64,000 nucleotides of DNA from Muribaculaceae bacterium (GCA_023663365.1 JAMPHP010000001.1:792967-856966); one strand, 5' to 3'; numbered from the stretch's first letter, positions 25,683-33,364 are shown. Translations and numbers: made by a program. Notes: generated by a model from the sequence alone, not told the origin.

Positions 25683-26906
25683 CTATTTTACTTTCTTGAT
25701 TACCAGTGCGCTGTTTGTGCCACCGAAGCCGAAGGAGTTTGAGAGGATAAGGTCGAGCGGCATGTCGATGGTGTGGCGAGCGATGTTGAGATCTTTTGCT
25801 TTTTCGCTTGGCTCGTCGAGGTTGATGTTGGGGGCCACGAAGCTGTTCTGCATCATGATGACGCTGTAGACTGCTTCGCTGGCGCCTGCCATCCAGCACT
25901 CGTGGCCTGTCATCGACTTGGTGGAGCTTATCACGGCTTTCTTGCCATGGAATAGGCGGTCGAGGGCGATGGCCTCGAAGTCGTCGCCCTGCGGGGTGGA
26001 CGTGGCGTGAGCGTTGATGTAGTCGATTTCGTCGGGCGATACTCCGGCGTCGGCCATGGCGCGCTCCATGGCTTTCACGGAGCCGTCGTCGCTGGGCTGC
26101 GATATTCCGCCGCCGTTCGACGAGAAGCCGTAGCCGGTGATTTCTGCCAGGATGTTGGCGCCGCGGGCCACGGCGTGGTCGTAGTCTTCGAGCACGAGGG
26201 CTGCCGCGCCGCCGCTGGGTATGAGGCCGTCGCGGTCTTTATCGAATGGTCGCGAAGCCTTGGTGGGCTCGTCCATGCGCACGGAGAAGGCGTTGAGGGC
26301 ATCGAAGGTGGCCATCGAGAAGTGGTTGGTTTCCTGTGCGCCGCCGGCGAGCACCACATCCTGCAGCCCCTGCTTGATGAGCATGTAGGCAATGCCTATT
26401 GAGTGTGAGCCGCTTGCGCAGGCCGAGCTTATGGTGAAGTTCACGCCCTTGAGGTGGAAGATGGTGGAGAGATTCATGTTGACGGTGGAGTTCATCGACT
26501 GGAATATGAACCCCGAGCCGAGGAGTGCGGAGTCGTGCTTCTCGCGCATGATTTCGGCGGCTTCGATCACGGGCTTTGCCGATGAGTCGTTGCCGAAGAT
26601 TATGCCCACTTCGGTGTCGGTGAGGTATCGGTCGTCGATAGCGGCGCCTGCGAAAGCCTCTTTCGCGGCCATGTAGGCATACTCGGCCTCTTCGGAGAGG
26701 CCGGTGCGGAGTCGGCGGTCAATCACGCCCTTGAGCTTGGGGCGCTCCACTATGCCGGTGAGGGCCGAGCGGTAGCCGTACTCCTTGCGGATTTCTTCCA
26801 CGCCGATGCCCGAGCGGCCTGCGCGGAGCGATGCTGTTACTTCTTCTATATTTTTACCGATGCACGACCAGATGCCGATGCCGGTGATTACTACTCTTCG
26901 TGACAT
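25683..26906 (-). CDS. Beta-ketoacyl-ACP synthase, third catalytic copy (APE block 2)
   Basis: 407 residues, FabB/FabF type. Triad Cys163 (SSACASGSHS), His300 (NAHATSTPQGD, with HATST instead of HGTGT) and His335 (TGHECWMAGA). C-terminus NSFGFGGTNSALVI. In flexirubin-like clusters the KS next to FabG and the ammonia-lyase is thought to take part in polyene extension. Transcribed with FabG, with a 39-base gap from the secreted gene upstream. Confidence 0.92.
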   Translation of the reverse strand: MSRRVVITGIGIWSCIGKNIEEVTASLRAGRSGIGVEEIRKEYGYRSALTGIVERPKLKGVIDRRLRTGLSEEAEYAYMAAKEAFAGAAIDDRYLTDTEVGIIFGNDSSAKPVIEAAEIMREKHDSALLGSGFIFQSMNSTVNMNLSTIFHLKGVNFTISSACASGSHSIGIAYMLIKQGLQDVVLAGGAQETNHFSMATFDALNAFSVRMDEPTKASRPFDKDRDGLIPSGGAAALVLEDYDHAVARGANILAEITGYGFSSNGGGISQPSDDGSVKAMERAMADAGVSPDEIDYINAHATSTPQGDDFEAIALDRLFHGKKAVISSTKSMTGHECWMAGASEAVYSVIMMQNSFVAPNINLDEPSEKAKDLNIARHTIDMPLDLILSNSFGFGGTNSALVIKKVK

Positions 26907-26945
26907 AATTAATTCGTTTATTTGCTTCAGTCAATTATCAGTTTT

Positions 26946-27653
26946 TTAGTCAACTAAAAGCTGCTCGTCATCGTGATATACATGGTCGATTTCATAATCG
27001 TGGTTTGACCAATCCATCTTCTTTTTCTTCTTCTCTTTTTTTACACGGGGTGCTTTCTGCTTTTTCACCTCATTTTTTTGAAGCTCTTTCGGTATCTTAT
27101 GCCGCATTTTTCGGAGCTGGCGAGCTGCTTTCCAGTTAACTTCTGCAAGATTTTCCTTTACTAAAACTTCAAAGTCGTTCCAACGCCCTTCTCCCACACG
27201 GATGTCGAATGAGTAACCGTCGTTAATATCATCGGTGTAGAGAGTGCACAGAGCTGTAACAGATGCGTTTTCGTTAATGCTAATGATCTTAATGTGCAGA
27301 TTGAACGGTCTTGGCGAAGAGCTGTCGAGCGGATAGAAAGTGGCGGGATTCCCGAGAAAGAAAGGCTTGTTTTCGAGCACTCCTTCGGGACGTGTAAGCA
27401 GAGCGTTTTCAAACTGAGAGAAAAGCATGTCGACGTATTGCTCCGACACCGAATTTTTCTCGGCATAGAACTTTTTATATTCGCCAATTTTAAGCCCACA
27501 GACGATAGCATTGCTAAAGTCGGCGCTTATGCCATAGGCCTTACACTCCTTGAACTCCCGGATTTTGTCCTTGTCGAGAGTGAGAGCTGCAAGCGGACTA
27601 CGGCATATAAAAACGAGGACTAACAGCGATACTATCTGTGAGATTATCTTCAT
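26946..27653 (-). CDS. Secreted protein of unknown function with Lys-rich C-terminus
   Basis: 235 residues with signal peptide (MKIISQIVSLLVLVFICRSPLA). N-terminal pattern FKECKAYGISADFSNAIVCG followed by GEYKKFYAEK recalls the local secreted family at 20.6-22.3 kb and suggests distant homology. The C-terminal 60 residues are very basic (KNEVKKQKAPRVKKEKKKKK) and end in an acidic tail. AT-rich relative to the flanking FabG and KS genes, between which it is inserted without disturbing the operon (4-base overlap with fabG). Role unknown. Confidence 0.75.
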   Translation of the reverse strand: MKIISQIVSLLVLVFICRSPLAALTLDKDKIREFKECKAYGISADFSNAIVCGLKIGEYKKFYAEKNSVSEQYVDMLFSQFENALLTRPEGVLENKPFFLGNPATFYPLDSSSPRPFNLHIKIISINENASVTALCTLYTDDINDGYSFDIRVGEGRWNDFEVLVKENLAEVNWKAARQLRKMRHKIPKELQKNEVKKQKAPRVKKEKKKKKMDWSNHDYEIDHVYHDDEQLLVD

Positions 27654-28378
27654 GAATACAGACCTCCGTTGATTGAAATAGCCTGGCCGGTGATGTATGC
27701 AGCTTGGTCGGAGGCGAGGAAAGAGGTGAGGGCGGCCACTTCGTCGGCGGTGCCGAAACGGCGCATAGGCACGAGCTTCTTGAGCTCGCTTTGGTCGAGG
27801 TCGGCGGTCATGTCGCTCTCGATAAAGCCGGGGCAGATGGCATTGACGGTGACTTTTCGCGGAGCCACTTCCTGCGCCAGCGCCTTGGTGGCACCTATCA
27901 GGGCTGCCTTAGCGGCGGAGTAGTTTGCCTGGCCGGGCAGACCTTTGAGGCCCGATAGAGAGGATATGTTTATCACGCGACCGAAGCGCTTGGAGAGCAT
28001 CCCTTTGAGGAGGCGGCGTGTGGTGTAGAAGAACCCGTTGAGGGTGGTGTCGACCACGGAGTGCCACTCGTCGTTCTGCATGAAGATGAGCACGTTGTCG
28101 CGGCGGATGCCGGCGTTGTTGACGAGCACGGCGATAGTATCGTCGGGGTGCGCCGACTCCCAAGCCTCGAGTGCGGCTTCGATTTCGTCGGGCTTCGACA
28201 CGTCGAAGCGCAGCAGCTCGACTGTGCCGCCGGCCTCTGCGATTTCTGCGGCAGCGCTCTCGGCGGCAGCCTGATTCGACACATAGTTGATAATCACTGC
28301 AAAGCCGTCGGCGGCCAGTCGTCGTGCTATTGCTCGGCCTATGCCTCGCGAAGCTCCGGTCACTAATGCGTAGCGCAT
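27650..28378 (-). CDS. fabG: 3-oxoacyl-ACP reductase (FabG-type SDR)
   Basis: 242 residues, classical short-chain dehydrogenase. NADPH site TGASRGIG at 7-14, NNAG at 87-90, catalytic Ser140, Tyr153 and Lys157 (YSAAK), and the FabG motif NAICPGFIESDMT. It reduces the 3-keto group after each condensation. It is the only ketoreductase in the window, so it probably serves every extension cycle of the polyene (the ApeQ role in the E. coli aryl polyene system). Placed between the ammonia-lyase and a secreted protein. Confidence 0.92.
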   Translation of the reverse strand: MRYALVTGASRGIGRAIARRLAADGFAVIINYVSNQAAAESAAAEIAEAGGTVELLRFDVSKPDEIEAALEAWESAHPDDTIAVLVNNAGIRRDNVLIFMQNDEWHSVVDTTLNGFFYTTRRLLKGMLSKRFGRVINISSLSGLKGLPGQANYSAAKAALIGATKALAQEVAPRKVTVNAICPGFIESDMTADLDQSELKKLVPMRRFGTADEVAALTSFLASDQAAYITGQAISINGGLYS

Positions 28379-28413
28379 ATTGTTTTGTGGTGTTTGTTTT
28401 TAGATTTGGGATA

Positions 28414-29931
28414 TCAGTCGAGCGCTTGATCGTTGTTGCGCAGCCACTGTTCGGTTTGAGTAATTTCGTTGTAGAAAGGAGTGTCTTCGATGAAGAAAGG
28501 GCAGATGCGTCGCACTTCGTCGTAGGCCCGGCGGCTTATGGGCGATAGCTTGTCGGCGATTGCGAGGCAGTCGGTGGCCTGAGCGAGGGCGATGAAGAGG
28601 ATACTCATCACCTGGTAAGCGTTGTCGATCACGCGGCGGCAGAGCAGGGCGGAGTTTGTGCCCATGCTCACGATGTCCTGGTTGTCGTTGTTGTTGGGGA
28701 TTGAGTGCACGTAGTTAGGCATAGCCAGGGTCTGGCACTCGGCGGTGGTCGACGTGGCGGTGAACTGGCATGCCTGCATACCGTAGTTGAGGCCGAGTAC
28801 GCCCATGTTGAGGAATGGCGGGAGGATGCCGTTGATGCGGTCGTGGAAGAGATAGTTGAGCTGACGCTCGGCGGTCATAGCCACGCGCACGGTGGCGATT
28901 TTCACCTTGTCGGCCTCGAGCGAGATATAGTCGCCGTGGAAGTTTCCACCGTGGTATATGTTGCGTGTGTCGGGGTCGACTATGGGGTTGTCGGTAGCGG
29001 AGTTGAGCTCACCCTCGAGCACGTCGGCGGCGTTTCGGTAGGTGTCGTAGACGGGGCCGTAGATCTGCGGGATGCAGCGCAGCGAGTAGTATGCCTGCAC
29101 TTTGTGCTCGAAGTAGTCGTCGCGGTTTCTCGTGGGGTCGTAAAGCTCATGCTCGCGCTTCTGTAGTCGCTTGCTGCCTTCGCTGGCGGTGCGCAGCCAT
29201 CGGGCTATCACCTGCTGACCGGGCTGCCGGCGGGGCTCGTTCTCGGGCACCGACATGTAGTCGTCGAAGCTGTCGGCAATCTCGTTGAGCCAAGCCGAAG
29301 CTGCGGTAGCGTGGCGAAGGAGCCGCTCGGCGTAGTATAGGTTGACGATAGAAATGCCTGTCATCACGGAAGTGCCGTTGGTCACCGACAGGCCTTCGCG
29401 GATGTGAATCTTCATAGGCTCGAGGCCTTCTTCGGCGAGTACTTCGGCAGTAGGTCGCCACTCACCTCGGAAGTGCACCTTGCCTTCGCCGATGAGGCAA
29501 AGGGCTATGTGCGCGAGCTGCACGAGGTCGCCGCTTGCGCCCACGCTGCCGTGCTCGGGGATGAAGGGGTAGATGCCGCGGTTGATAAACTCCGCAATCA
29601 GGCGCACCACCGAGGGGTGTATGCCCGAGCGGGCCTGCACGAAAGTGCCGGCGCGAGCTATCATGGCAGCCTTCACCTCGACATCGCTGAGGGGCTTGCC
29701 GGCGCCTGTTGCGTGGCTGCGGATGATGTTGTACTGAAGCTCGGCGAGATGCTCGTCGCTGACCCTCCACTGGGCCATGGGGCCGAACCCGGTGTTGATG
29801 CCGTAGATTACTTTGTCGGCCACGAAGCCGCTGAGGAAGTCGAAGCAATGCTCTATTTTGGCGTAGTCGCTCTCGCTGATGCCGAATGTGGCGTCATCGA
29901 AGAGTGCTCCGTAAACTGATTTAAGTTCCAT
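28414..29931 (-). CDS. Tyrosine ammonia-lyase (aromatic amino acid lyase, FjTAL-like)
   Basis: 505 residues from ATG at 29931-29929. An in-frame ATG 15 codons upstream lies inside the promoter region and is rejected. The MIO cofactor triad Ala-Ser-Gly is at 132-134 (GSVGASGDLVQL), the catalytic Tyr in VIYGINTGFGPMAQ is Tyr43, and SIPNNNDNQDIVSMG is the C-terminal active-site loop. The selectivity pair reads Ser-His (RSHATG), as in histidine lyases, but the Flavobacterium johnsoniae tyrosine lyase of the flexirubin locus, as I recall it, has the same pair, and the surrounding sequence resembles it closely. Expected reaction: L-tyrosine to 4-coumarate and ammonia, supplying the aryl starter. 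Confidence 0.87.
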   Translation of the reverse strand: MELKSVYGALFDDATFGISESDYAKIEHCFDFLSGFVADKVIYGINTGFGPMAQWRVSDEHLAELQYNIIRSHATGAGKPLSDVEVKAAMIARAGTFVQARSGIHPSVVRLIAEFINRGIYPFIPEHGSVGASGDLVQLAHIALCLIGEGKVHFRGEWRPTAEVLAEEGLEPMKIHIREGLSVTNGTSVMTGISIVNLYYAERLLRHATAASAWLNEIADSFDDYMSVPENEPRRQPGQQVIARWLRTASEGSKRLQKREHELYDPTRNRDDYFEHKVQAYYSLRCIPQIYGPVYDTYRNAADVLEGELNSATDNPIVDPDTRNIYHGGNFHGDYISLEADKVKIATVRVAMTAERQLNYLFHDRINGILPPFLNMGVLGLNYGMQACQFTATSTTAECQTLAMPNYVHSIPNNNDNQDIVSMGTNSALLCRRVIDNAYQVMSILFIALAQATDCLAIADKLSPISRRAYDEVRRICPFFIEDTPFYNEITQTEQWLRNNDQALD

Positions 29932-29953
29932 AATGGTCACAGAATAATTACGG

Positions 29954-29985
29954 CAAAGGTAAAAAATTAATTGCAAGCGTGCAAA
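29954..29985 (-). promoter_or_regulatory. Promoter of the tyrosine ammonia-lyase operon
   Basis: Minus strand TTTG (29985-29982), 20-base spacer, TACCTTTG (29961-29954); the ATG lies 22 bases further down. The -33 box is part of the T-run of the preceding terminator, so terminator and promoter are fused. The same promoter occurs at 30864-30895. Confidence 0.8.
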
Positions 29986-29988
29986 AAA

Positions 29989-30033
29989 AATCTGCCCGCG
30001 GCGCTCTGATTTTCGGGCGCAGCGGGCAGATTT
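29989..30033 (-). terminator. Intrinsic terminator after the GNAT gene
   Basis: Stem aaatctgcccgc-GCGC paired with its complement around a 12-base loop, with one mismatch, followed on the minus strand by eight T residues. Downstream of the GNAT stop at 30047. Confidence 0.8.
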
Positions 30034-30046
30034 ATGGGGATAGTTA

Positions 30047-30658
30047 CTATTTCAACTTCAGGTCAAAGAACATGAATCTGGTTTCCAATAGATCGTCAGA
30101 CTTCAATCCTAAGAAGTTGCGCTCTTCCTCCTCGGATTTGTAGAGCGGCTTGAATCCGTTCTTTTCATAAAAGCGTATAGTCGCCTCGTTATTGTATGCA
30201 TCAACAACAAGGAACCGACATCCGGTTTTGTTGTCGTTTGATTTAAACCAATCTTTAAGAAAATCAAGAATCTGGCTGCCGATGCTAAGCCCTTTGCCTC
30301 TATAATCGGCTGACACTCCAAGGCGGCCAATCAATACGGCCGGGTAATTTATCCCTCTTTTTGCATTGTTTATACTCCTTTGGAGTCTATTGCGGGCAGC
30401 CGAGGTGATATTCTTCGCTTTGATACTGTCGTTGGCAAGAGTTACCAAGCCTATTATATCTTTTGGAGCCGAGGTATTAATCCAAGCGTAGGTTCTACCG
30501 AGCAATTCGTCGTTGTAAAGGAACGCATCGTTGGCGAAAAAGTCATCGAGATCCGCATCTTGACAAAAGAACGGCACACAATAAGAGGCGACCTCAGCTG
30601 TGTAAGGGCGCATGATAGCATCCCGCTCAAGGATAAACTCCGATTTCAGGTCCATCAT
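30047..30658 (-). CDS. GNAT-family N-acetyltransferase, possible toxin of a two-gene module
   Basis: 203 residues. Acetyl-CoA binding motif A is visible as GRLGVSADYRGKGLSIGSQI (residues 111-130), with a second block FLVVDAYNNEATIRFYEKNGF (Tyr164 the likely catalytic acid), as in TacT/AtaT-like tRNA-acetylating toxins. The N-terminal 60 residues do not match those toxins closely, so an ordinary acetyltransferase is possible. AT-rich compared with the APE genes. The start overlaps the stop of the preceding 60-residue gene by 4 bases, the tight coupling of toxin-antitoxin pairs. Confidence 0.8.
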   Translation of the reverse strand: MMDLKSEFILERDAIMRPYTAEVASYCVPFFCQDADLDDFFANDAFLYNDELLGRTYAWINTSAPKDIIGLVTLANDSIKAKNITSAARNRLQRSINNAKRGINYPAVLIGRLGVSADYRGKGLSIGSQILDFLKDWFKSNDNKTGCRFLVVDAYNNEATIRFYEKNGFKPLYKSEEEERNFLGLKSDDLLETRFMFFDLKLK

Positions 30659-30837
30659 TCGGCGTCTTTTGGCGGGAATATGAAATCGCGAGATTTACGA
30701 AGAAACTCTTCTATCTGAGCTTCTCGCTCGGGCGACAGGCGGGGAGTGGGAAGCTGGCTGTTGCGGTCTGCTTCCTCTACAAACGCTTGCGCCGATTCTC
30801 CAACAAGCACGGGCGAGGAGTTAATAGTCATTGCCAT
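30655..30837 (-). CDS. Small antitoxin-like protein upstream of the GNAT gene
   Basis: 60 residues. N-terminus MAMTINSSPVLVGESAQAFV followed by a helical, charged C-terminal half (LSPEREAQIEEFLRKSRDF). Short proteins starting with a PVL.GE.A..F pattern precede toxin-like genes in many Bacteroidetes; this recollection is family-level and untested here. Own promoter at 30864-30895. The alternative view is a leader peptide or a small regulator. Confidence 0.72.
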   Translation of the reverse strand: MAMTINSSPVLVGESAQAFVEEADRNSQLPTPRLSPEREAQIEEFLRKSRDFIFPPKDAE

Positions 30838-30863
30838 ATTGAGTAAGTGTCTGTTTATTGTTA

Positions 30864-30895
30864 CAAAGGTAAAAAATTAATTGCAAGCGTGCAAA
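30864..30895 (-). promoter_or_regulatory. Promoter of the GNAT/antitoxin-like operon
   Basis: Minus strand TTTG (30895-30892), 20-base spacer, TACCTTTG (30871-30864), base for base the same as the promoter of the tyrosine ammonia-lyase operon. ATG of the small gene 27 bases below the -7 box. Confidence 0.8.
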
Positions 30896-30898
30896 AAA

Positions 30899-30943
30899 AA
30901 TCTGCCCGCGGCGCTCTGTTTTTCGGGCGCTGCGGGCAGATTT
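30899..30943 (-). terminator. Intrinsic terminator after the DUF4332 gene
   Basis: Same hairpin as at 29989-30033 with the stem mismatch changed to a possible G-U pair, followed on the minus strand by eight T residues; 24 bases after the stop at 30968. Confidence 0.8.
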
Positions 30944-30967
30944 TTAAATTATAAATTCGTTTCGGGG

Positions 30968-31375
30968 TCAATAAGAGAGCACGGGCGGCAGTTCTTTTGC
31001 CTGCTCAATCATGCGCTCGACTTCGGCCACAGAAGGTATGCGTCCGCAGAGGTGCCGTGTCTCGTTGATTTCTACGAGTTTGGGCTGAAGGTTAGCTGCC
31101 ACGCGGTGGCGAAATTCTTTCACGGTGTCGACACCGGCAGCCTCAAGGAGTTCGGCGAACTGGCCTGCCACACCTTTGATGCGGAAGAGGTCGGCATGGT
31201 TTGCCCAGCGGAGGATGAGCTTTGAGCTAAGGCCGGTTTCTTGTGCGAGAGCCTCGCGACCTTTCGGTGTGGCGGATCGCTCGAGGAGTTGGTCGGTGGT
31301 GCTTACACCGGCTTCTTCGAGTTTTCGGGCATAAGCCTCGCCTACGCCTTCGATGTCAATGACTTTGTACGACAT
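30968..31375 (-). CDS. DUF4332 helix-hairpin-helix protein
   Basis: 135 residues, no signal peptide. Two helix-hairpin-helix-like units: IEGVGEAYARKLEEAGVST near the N-terminus and IKGVAGQFAELLEAAGVDT in the middle, the pattern of DUF4332 proteins, which resemble the DNA-binding HhH domains of polymerase/ligase accessory proteins. Nucleic-acid binding is inferred. It lies 27 bases below the OmpA-like lipoprotein gene; the gap is a short copy of the AT-rich repeat. Followed by a strong terminator. Confidence 0.85.
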   Translation of the reverse strand: MSYKVIDIEGVGEAYARKLEEAGVSTTDQLLERSATPKGREALAQETGLSSKLILRWANHADLFRIKGVAGQFAELLEAAGVDTVKEFRHRVAANLQPKLVEINETRHLCGRIPSVAEVERMIEQAKELPPVLSY

Positions 31376-31379
31376 GGGA

Positions 31380-31409
31380 AGTTATAAATTATAAGTTATA
31401 AATTATAAT
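31380..31409. repeat. AT-rich repeat element, short copy 3
   Basis: TTATAAATTATAAGTTATAAATTATAA-like words fill the gap between two minus-strand genes, and the stop codon of the OmpA-like gene falls inside it. Corresponds to the right arm only of the elements at 18925-19014 and 45072-45158. Confidence 0.65.
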
Positions 31410-32104
31410 TTGCCGGACTCGGCTTTCTCAATCATTGCCTTGCTGGCTGTGATGTAGACTTCGACACGGCGGTTTTGTGCGCGGCCGGCAGCGGTGTCGT
31501 TCGATGCCACGTAGTCGGCCATGGGGATGCCTTCGGAAGAGAGTCGGGTGGGTGATACGCCGCTGTTTGCGAGATAGCTGAGGACAGCATCGGCACGCTC
31601 GCCGGCGAGCTTCTGGTTCACTTCAAAGGAGCCGGTGTTGTCGGTGAAGCCGTAGATCTGCACGTTTGTGTCGGGGTTGTCTTTGAGCGATGCGGCAAAG
31701 CGGGTGAGGTCGGCCTTAGCCTGGGGGTTGAGCGAATACTTGCCCGTCGGGAAGAGGATGCCGCCCTCGAATGTTACCTTGATTGCGCGGAGGCCATTCT
31801 GGTCGGTAGTCTGCTCTACGGTGGCCTGTTTGCCGAGCTCTTCCTGGAGCTGCTTCTGCTGCTTGTCCATCTTGTTGCCGATAAGAGCACCGGCGCCTGC
31901 TCCGACAGCAGCACCGATTGCACTGCCTATGCCGGCACCTTTGCCACCACCGATAAGAGCGCCGAGGCCGGCGCCTACTGCGGCACCACCTCCGCCACCG
32001 ATAAGTGCACCCGAGCCGGTTTTTGTCATGGACGAACATCCACACTCTCCGATAAGCATGCCTGCTGCGAGCAGCGCCACACATGCGGTTTTAAATAGTT
32101 TCAT
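31403..32104 (-). CDS. OmpA-family lipoprotein with glycine-zipper domain (YiaD-like)
   Basis: 233 residues. Signal peptide with Cys at 21 and 23 (IGECGCSS), probably lipidated although the lipobox is not textbook. Residues ~30-78 are a glycine-zipper segment (ALIGGGGGAAVGAGLGALIG repeats) able to insert in membrane. The C-terminal OmpA domain binds peptidoglycan: ILFPTGKYSLNP, then IYGFTDNTGSFEVNQKLAGERA and the NRRVEVYI motif. Anchors the outer membrane to peptidoglycan. No clear promoter box found upstream. Confidence 0.9.
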   Translation of the reverse strand: MKLFKTACVALLAAGMLIGECGCSSMTKTGSGALIGGGGGAAVGAGLGALIGGGKGAGIGSAIGAAVGAGAGALIGNKMDKQQKQLQEELGKQATVEQTTDQNGLRAIKVTFEGGILFPTGKYSLNPQAKADLTRFAASLKDNPDTNVQIYGFTDNTGSFEVNQKLAGERADAVLSYLANSGVSPTRLSSEGIPMADYVASNDTAAGRAQNRRVEVYITASKAMIEKAESGKL

Positions 32105-32189
32105 CGTTGTATATCTTTATGTTATGATAAATTTGGTGCCGGTGCCGACACCGAGACTTTTATATAAGACGCGTTAAATTGCATTTAAG

Positions 32190-32222
32190 TTTGGCAAGTG
32201 TGGATAAAATTAACTAATTTTG
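32190..32222 (+). promoter_or_regulatory. Promoter of the EamA-helicase-nspC-radC operon
   Basis: TTTG at 32190-32193, 21-base spacer, TAATTTTG at 32215-32222; the first ATG is at 32251. Confidence 0.72.
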
Positions 32223-32250
32223 TCAAACCAAGAAACCAATTATCACCGAT

Positions 32251-33177
32251 ATGTCATCTAATCGGAAATTAACCGGAGGAACGCTCATGGGCCATGTCGC
32301 GGCACTGTTTGCCGTGAGCATGTGGGGCTACTCCTTCGTGTCGTCGAAAGTACTGCTTGAGAATGGCCTCGGCCCCGTGCAGATCTATGTGTGCCGCTTT
32401 GTGCTTGCCTATCTCATAGTGGTGTGTGTGAGTCACCGCCGCCTGTGGGCGTCGAATCCTCGCGACGAGGGTTTGTTCTGCCTGTGCGGTCTTCTTGCCG
32501 GTTCGCTCTATTTCATAGCCGAGAACACAGCGCTGGAGTACACCCTGACCACCAATGTGTCGCTGCTGACCTCGCTGTCGCCTCTTATCACGGCACTGCT
32601 TGTGGGCCTGGTGTACAAGACGGAGAAGCTCGGTGCCGGTACCTGGGCCGGCTCTATCGTGGCGCTTCTCGGTGTGGGCTGTGTGGTGTTCAACAGCTCG
32701 GCCTCGATGGAGGTGCGCCCGCTTGGCGACTTCCTCTCGCTTGCTGCGGCATTCAGCTGGTCGGTGTACTCGCTGATTTTGCGCAGGCTCAATGCCAACT
32801 ACGATGTGTGGTTTATCTCGCGCAAGACATTCTTCTATGGCGTGCTCACGGCCATTCCTTTCCTCTTCTTCGAGCGCGACTCGGTAAATCCGCTTGAGGT
32901 GATGCACCTGCCCGAAGTCTACGGCAACCTCCTCTTCCTTGGCGTGGGAGCCTCTACGATAGCTTACGTGCTGTGGGCGCTCACGGTGAAGAACCTCGGT
33001 GCTGTGCGTGCCAACAACTATATGTACTTTCAGTCGATAGTGACCCTTGTGGTGTCGGCTCTGGTGCTCGGAGAGCACGTGTCGGCTATCGGATATATAG
33101 GTATAGCACTGATTATAGGCGGACTGTGGGCCGGTGACAATATCAACAAAATCATAGCCCGCCGCAAGGCTAAATAA
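32251..33177 (+). CDS. EamA/DMT-family transporter, ten-helix
   Basis: 308 residues with about ten membrane helices in two EamA halves (first half starts GHVAALFAVSMWGYSFVSSK, second near GDFLSLAAAFSWSVYSLILR). The repeat PLITALLVGLV with a Glu after it is typical of the drug/metabolite transporter superfamily, exporters of amino acids and other small metabolites. First gene of a six-gene plus-strand operon. Substrate not predictable. Confidence 0.9.
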   Translation: MSSNRKLTGGTLMGHVAALFAVSMWGYSFVSSKVLLENGLGPVQIYVCRFVLAYLIVVCVSHRRLWASNPRDEGLFCLCGLLAGSLYFIAENTALEYTLTTNVSLLTSLSPLITALLVGLVYKTEKLGAGTWAGSIVALLGVGCVVFNSSASMEVRPLGDFLSLAAAFSWSVYSLILRRLNANYDVWFISRKTFFYGVLTAIPFLFFERDSVNPLEVMHLPEVYGNLLFLGVGASTIAYVLWALTVKNLGAVRANNYMYFQSIVTLVVSALVLGEHVSAIGYIGIALIIGGLWAGDNINKIIARRKAK

Positions 33178-33178
33178 T

Positions 33179-33364
33179 ATGGATATGGATCAACTTCCTC
33201 AGGACCCGTTTATGCTGCTGAGCGCCGTGAACATGAAGCTGCGCGACCAATATACGACACTCGACGAGATGTGCCGCGCCATGGATATTGACCGCGCCGA
33301 GCTCACTGCCAGGCTCGCCGCCGCAGGCTTTGAGTATATGCCCGAAATTAATCAGTTCAGATGA
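33179..33364 (+). CDS. DUF4250 small protein
   Basis: 61 residues. The pattern LPQDPFMLLSAVNMKLRDQY followed by TLDEMCRAMDID and ending NQF is that of DUF4250, a small conserved protein of Bacteroidetes and Firmicutes with a helical winged-helix-like look. Begins 1 base after the EamA stop and overlaps the helicase by 4 bases. Role unknown. Confidence 0.88.
   Translation: MDMDQLPQDPFMLLSAVNMKLRDQYTTLDEMCRAMDIDRAELTARLAAAGFEYMPEINQFR

Larger units (their letters stand above)
29954..30033. repeat. 80-bp direct repeat, copy A
   Basis: Matches 30864-30943 at 78 of 80 positions by eye; the differences are one base in the hairpin loop and one in the stem. Contains promoter and terminator. The two copies are 910 bp apart and bracket the GNAT/antitoxin-like genes. 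Confidence 0.9.
30864..30943. repeat. 80-bp direct repeat, copy B
   Basis: Second copy of the terminator-promoter unit at 29954-30033, same orientation. Sequence outside the 80 bp differs on both sides. Confidence 0.9.
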
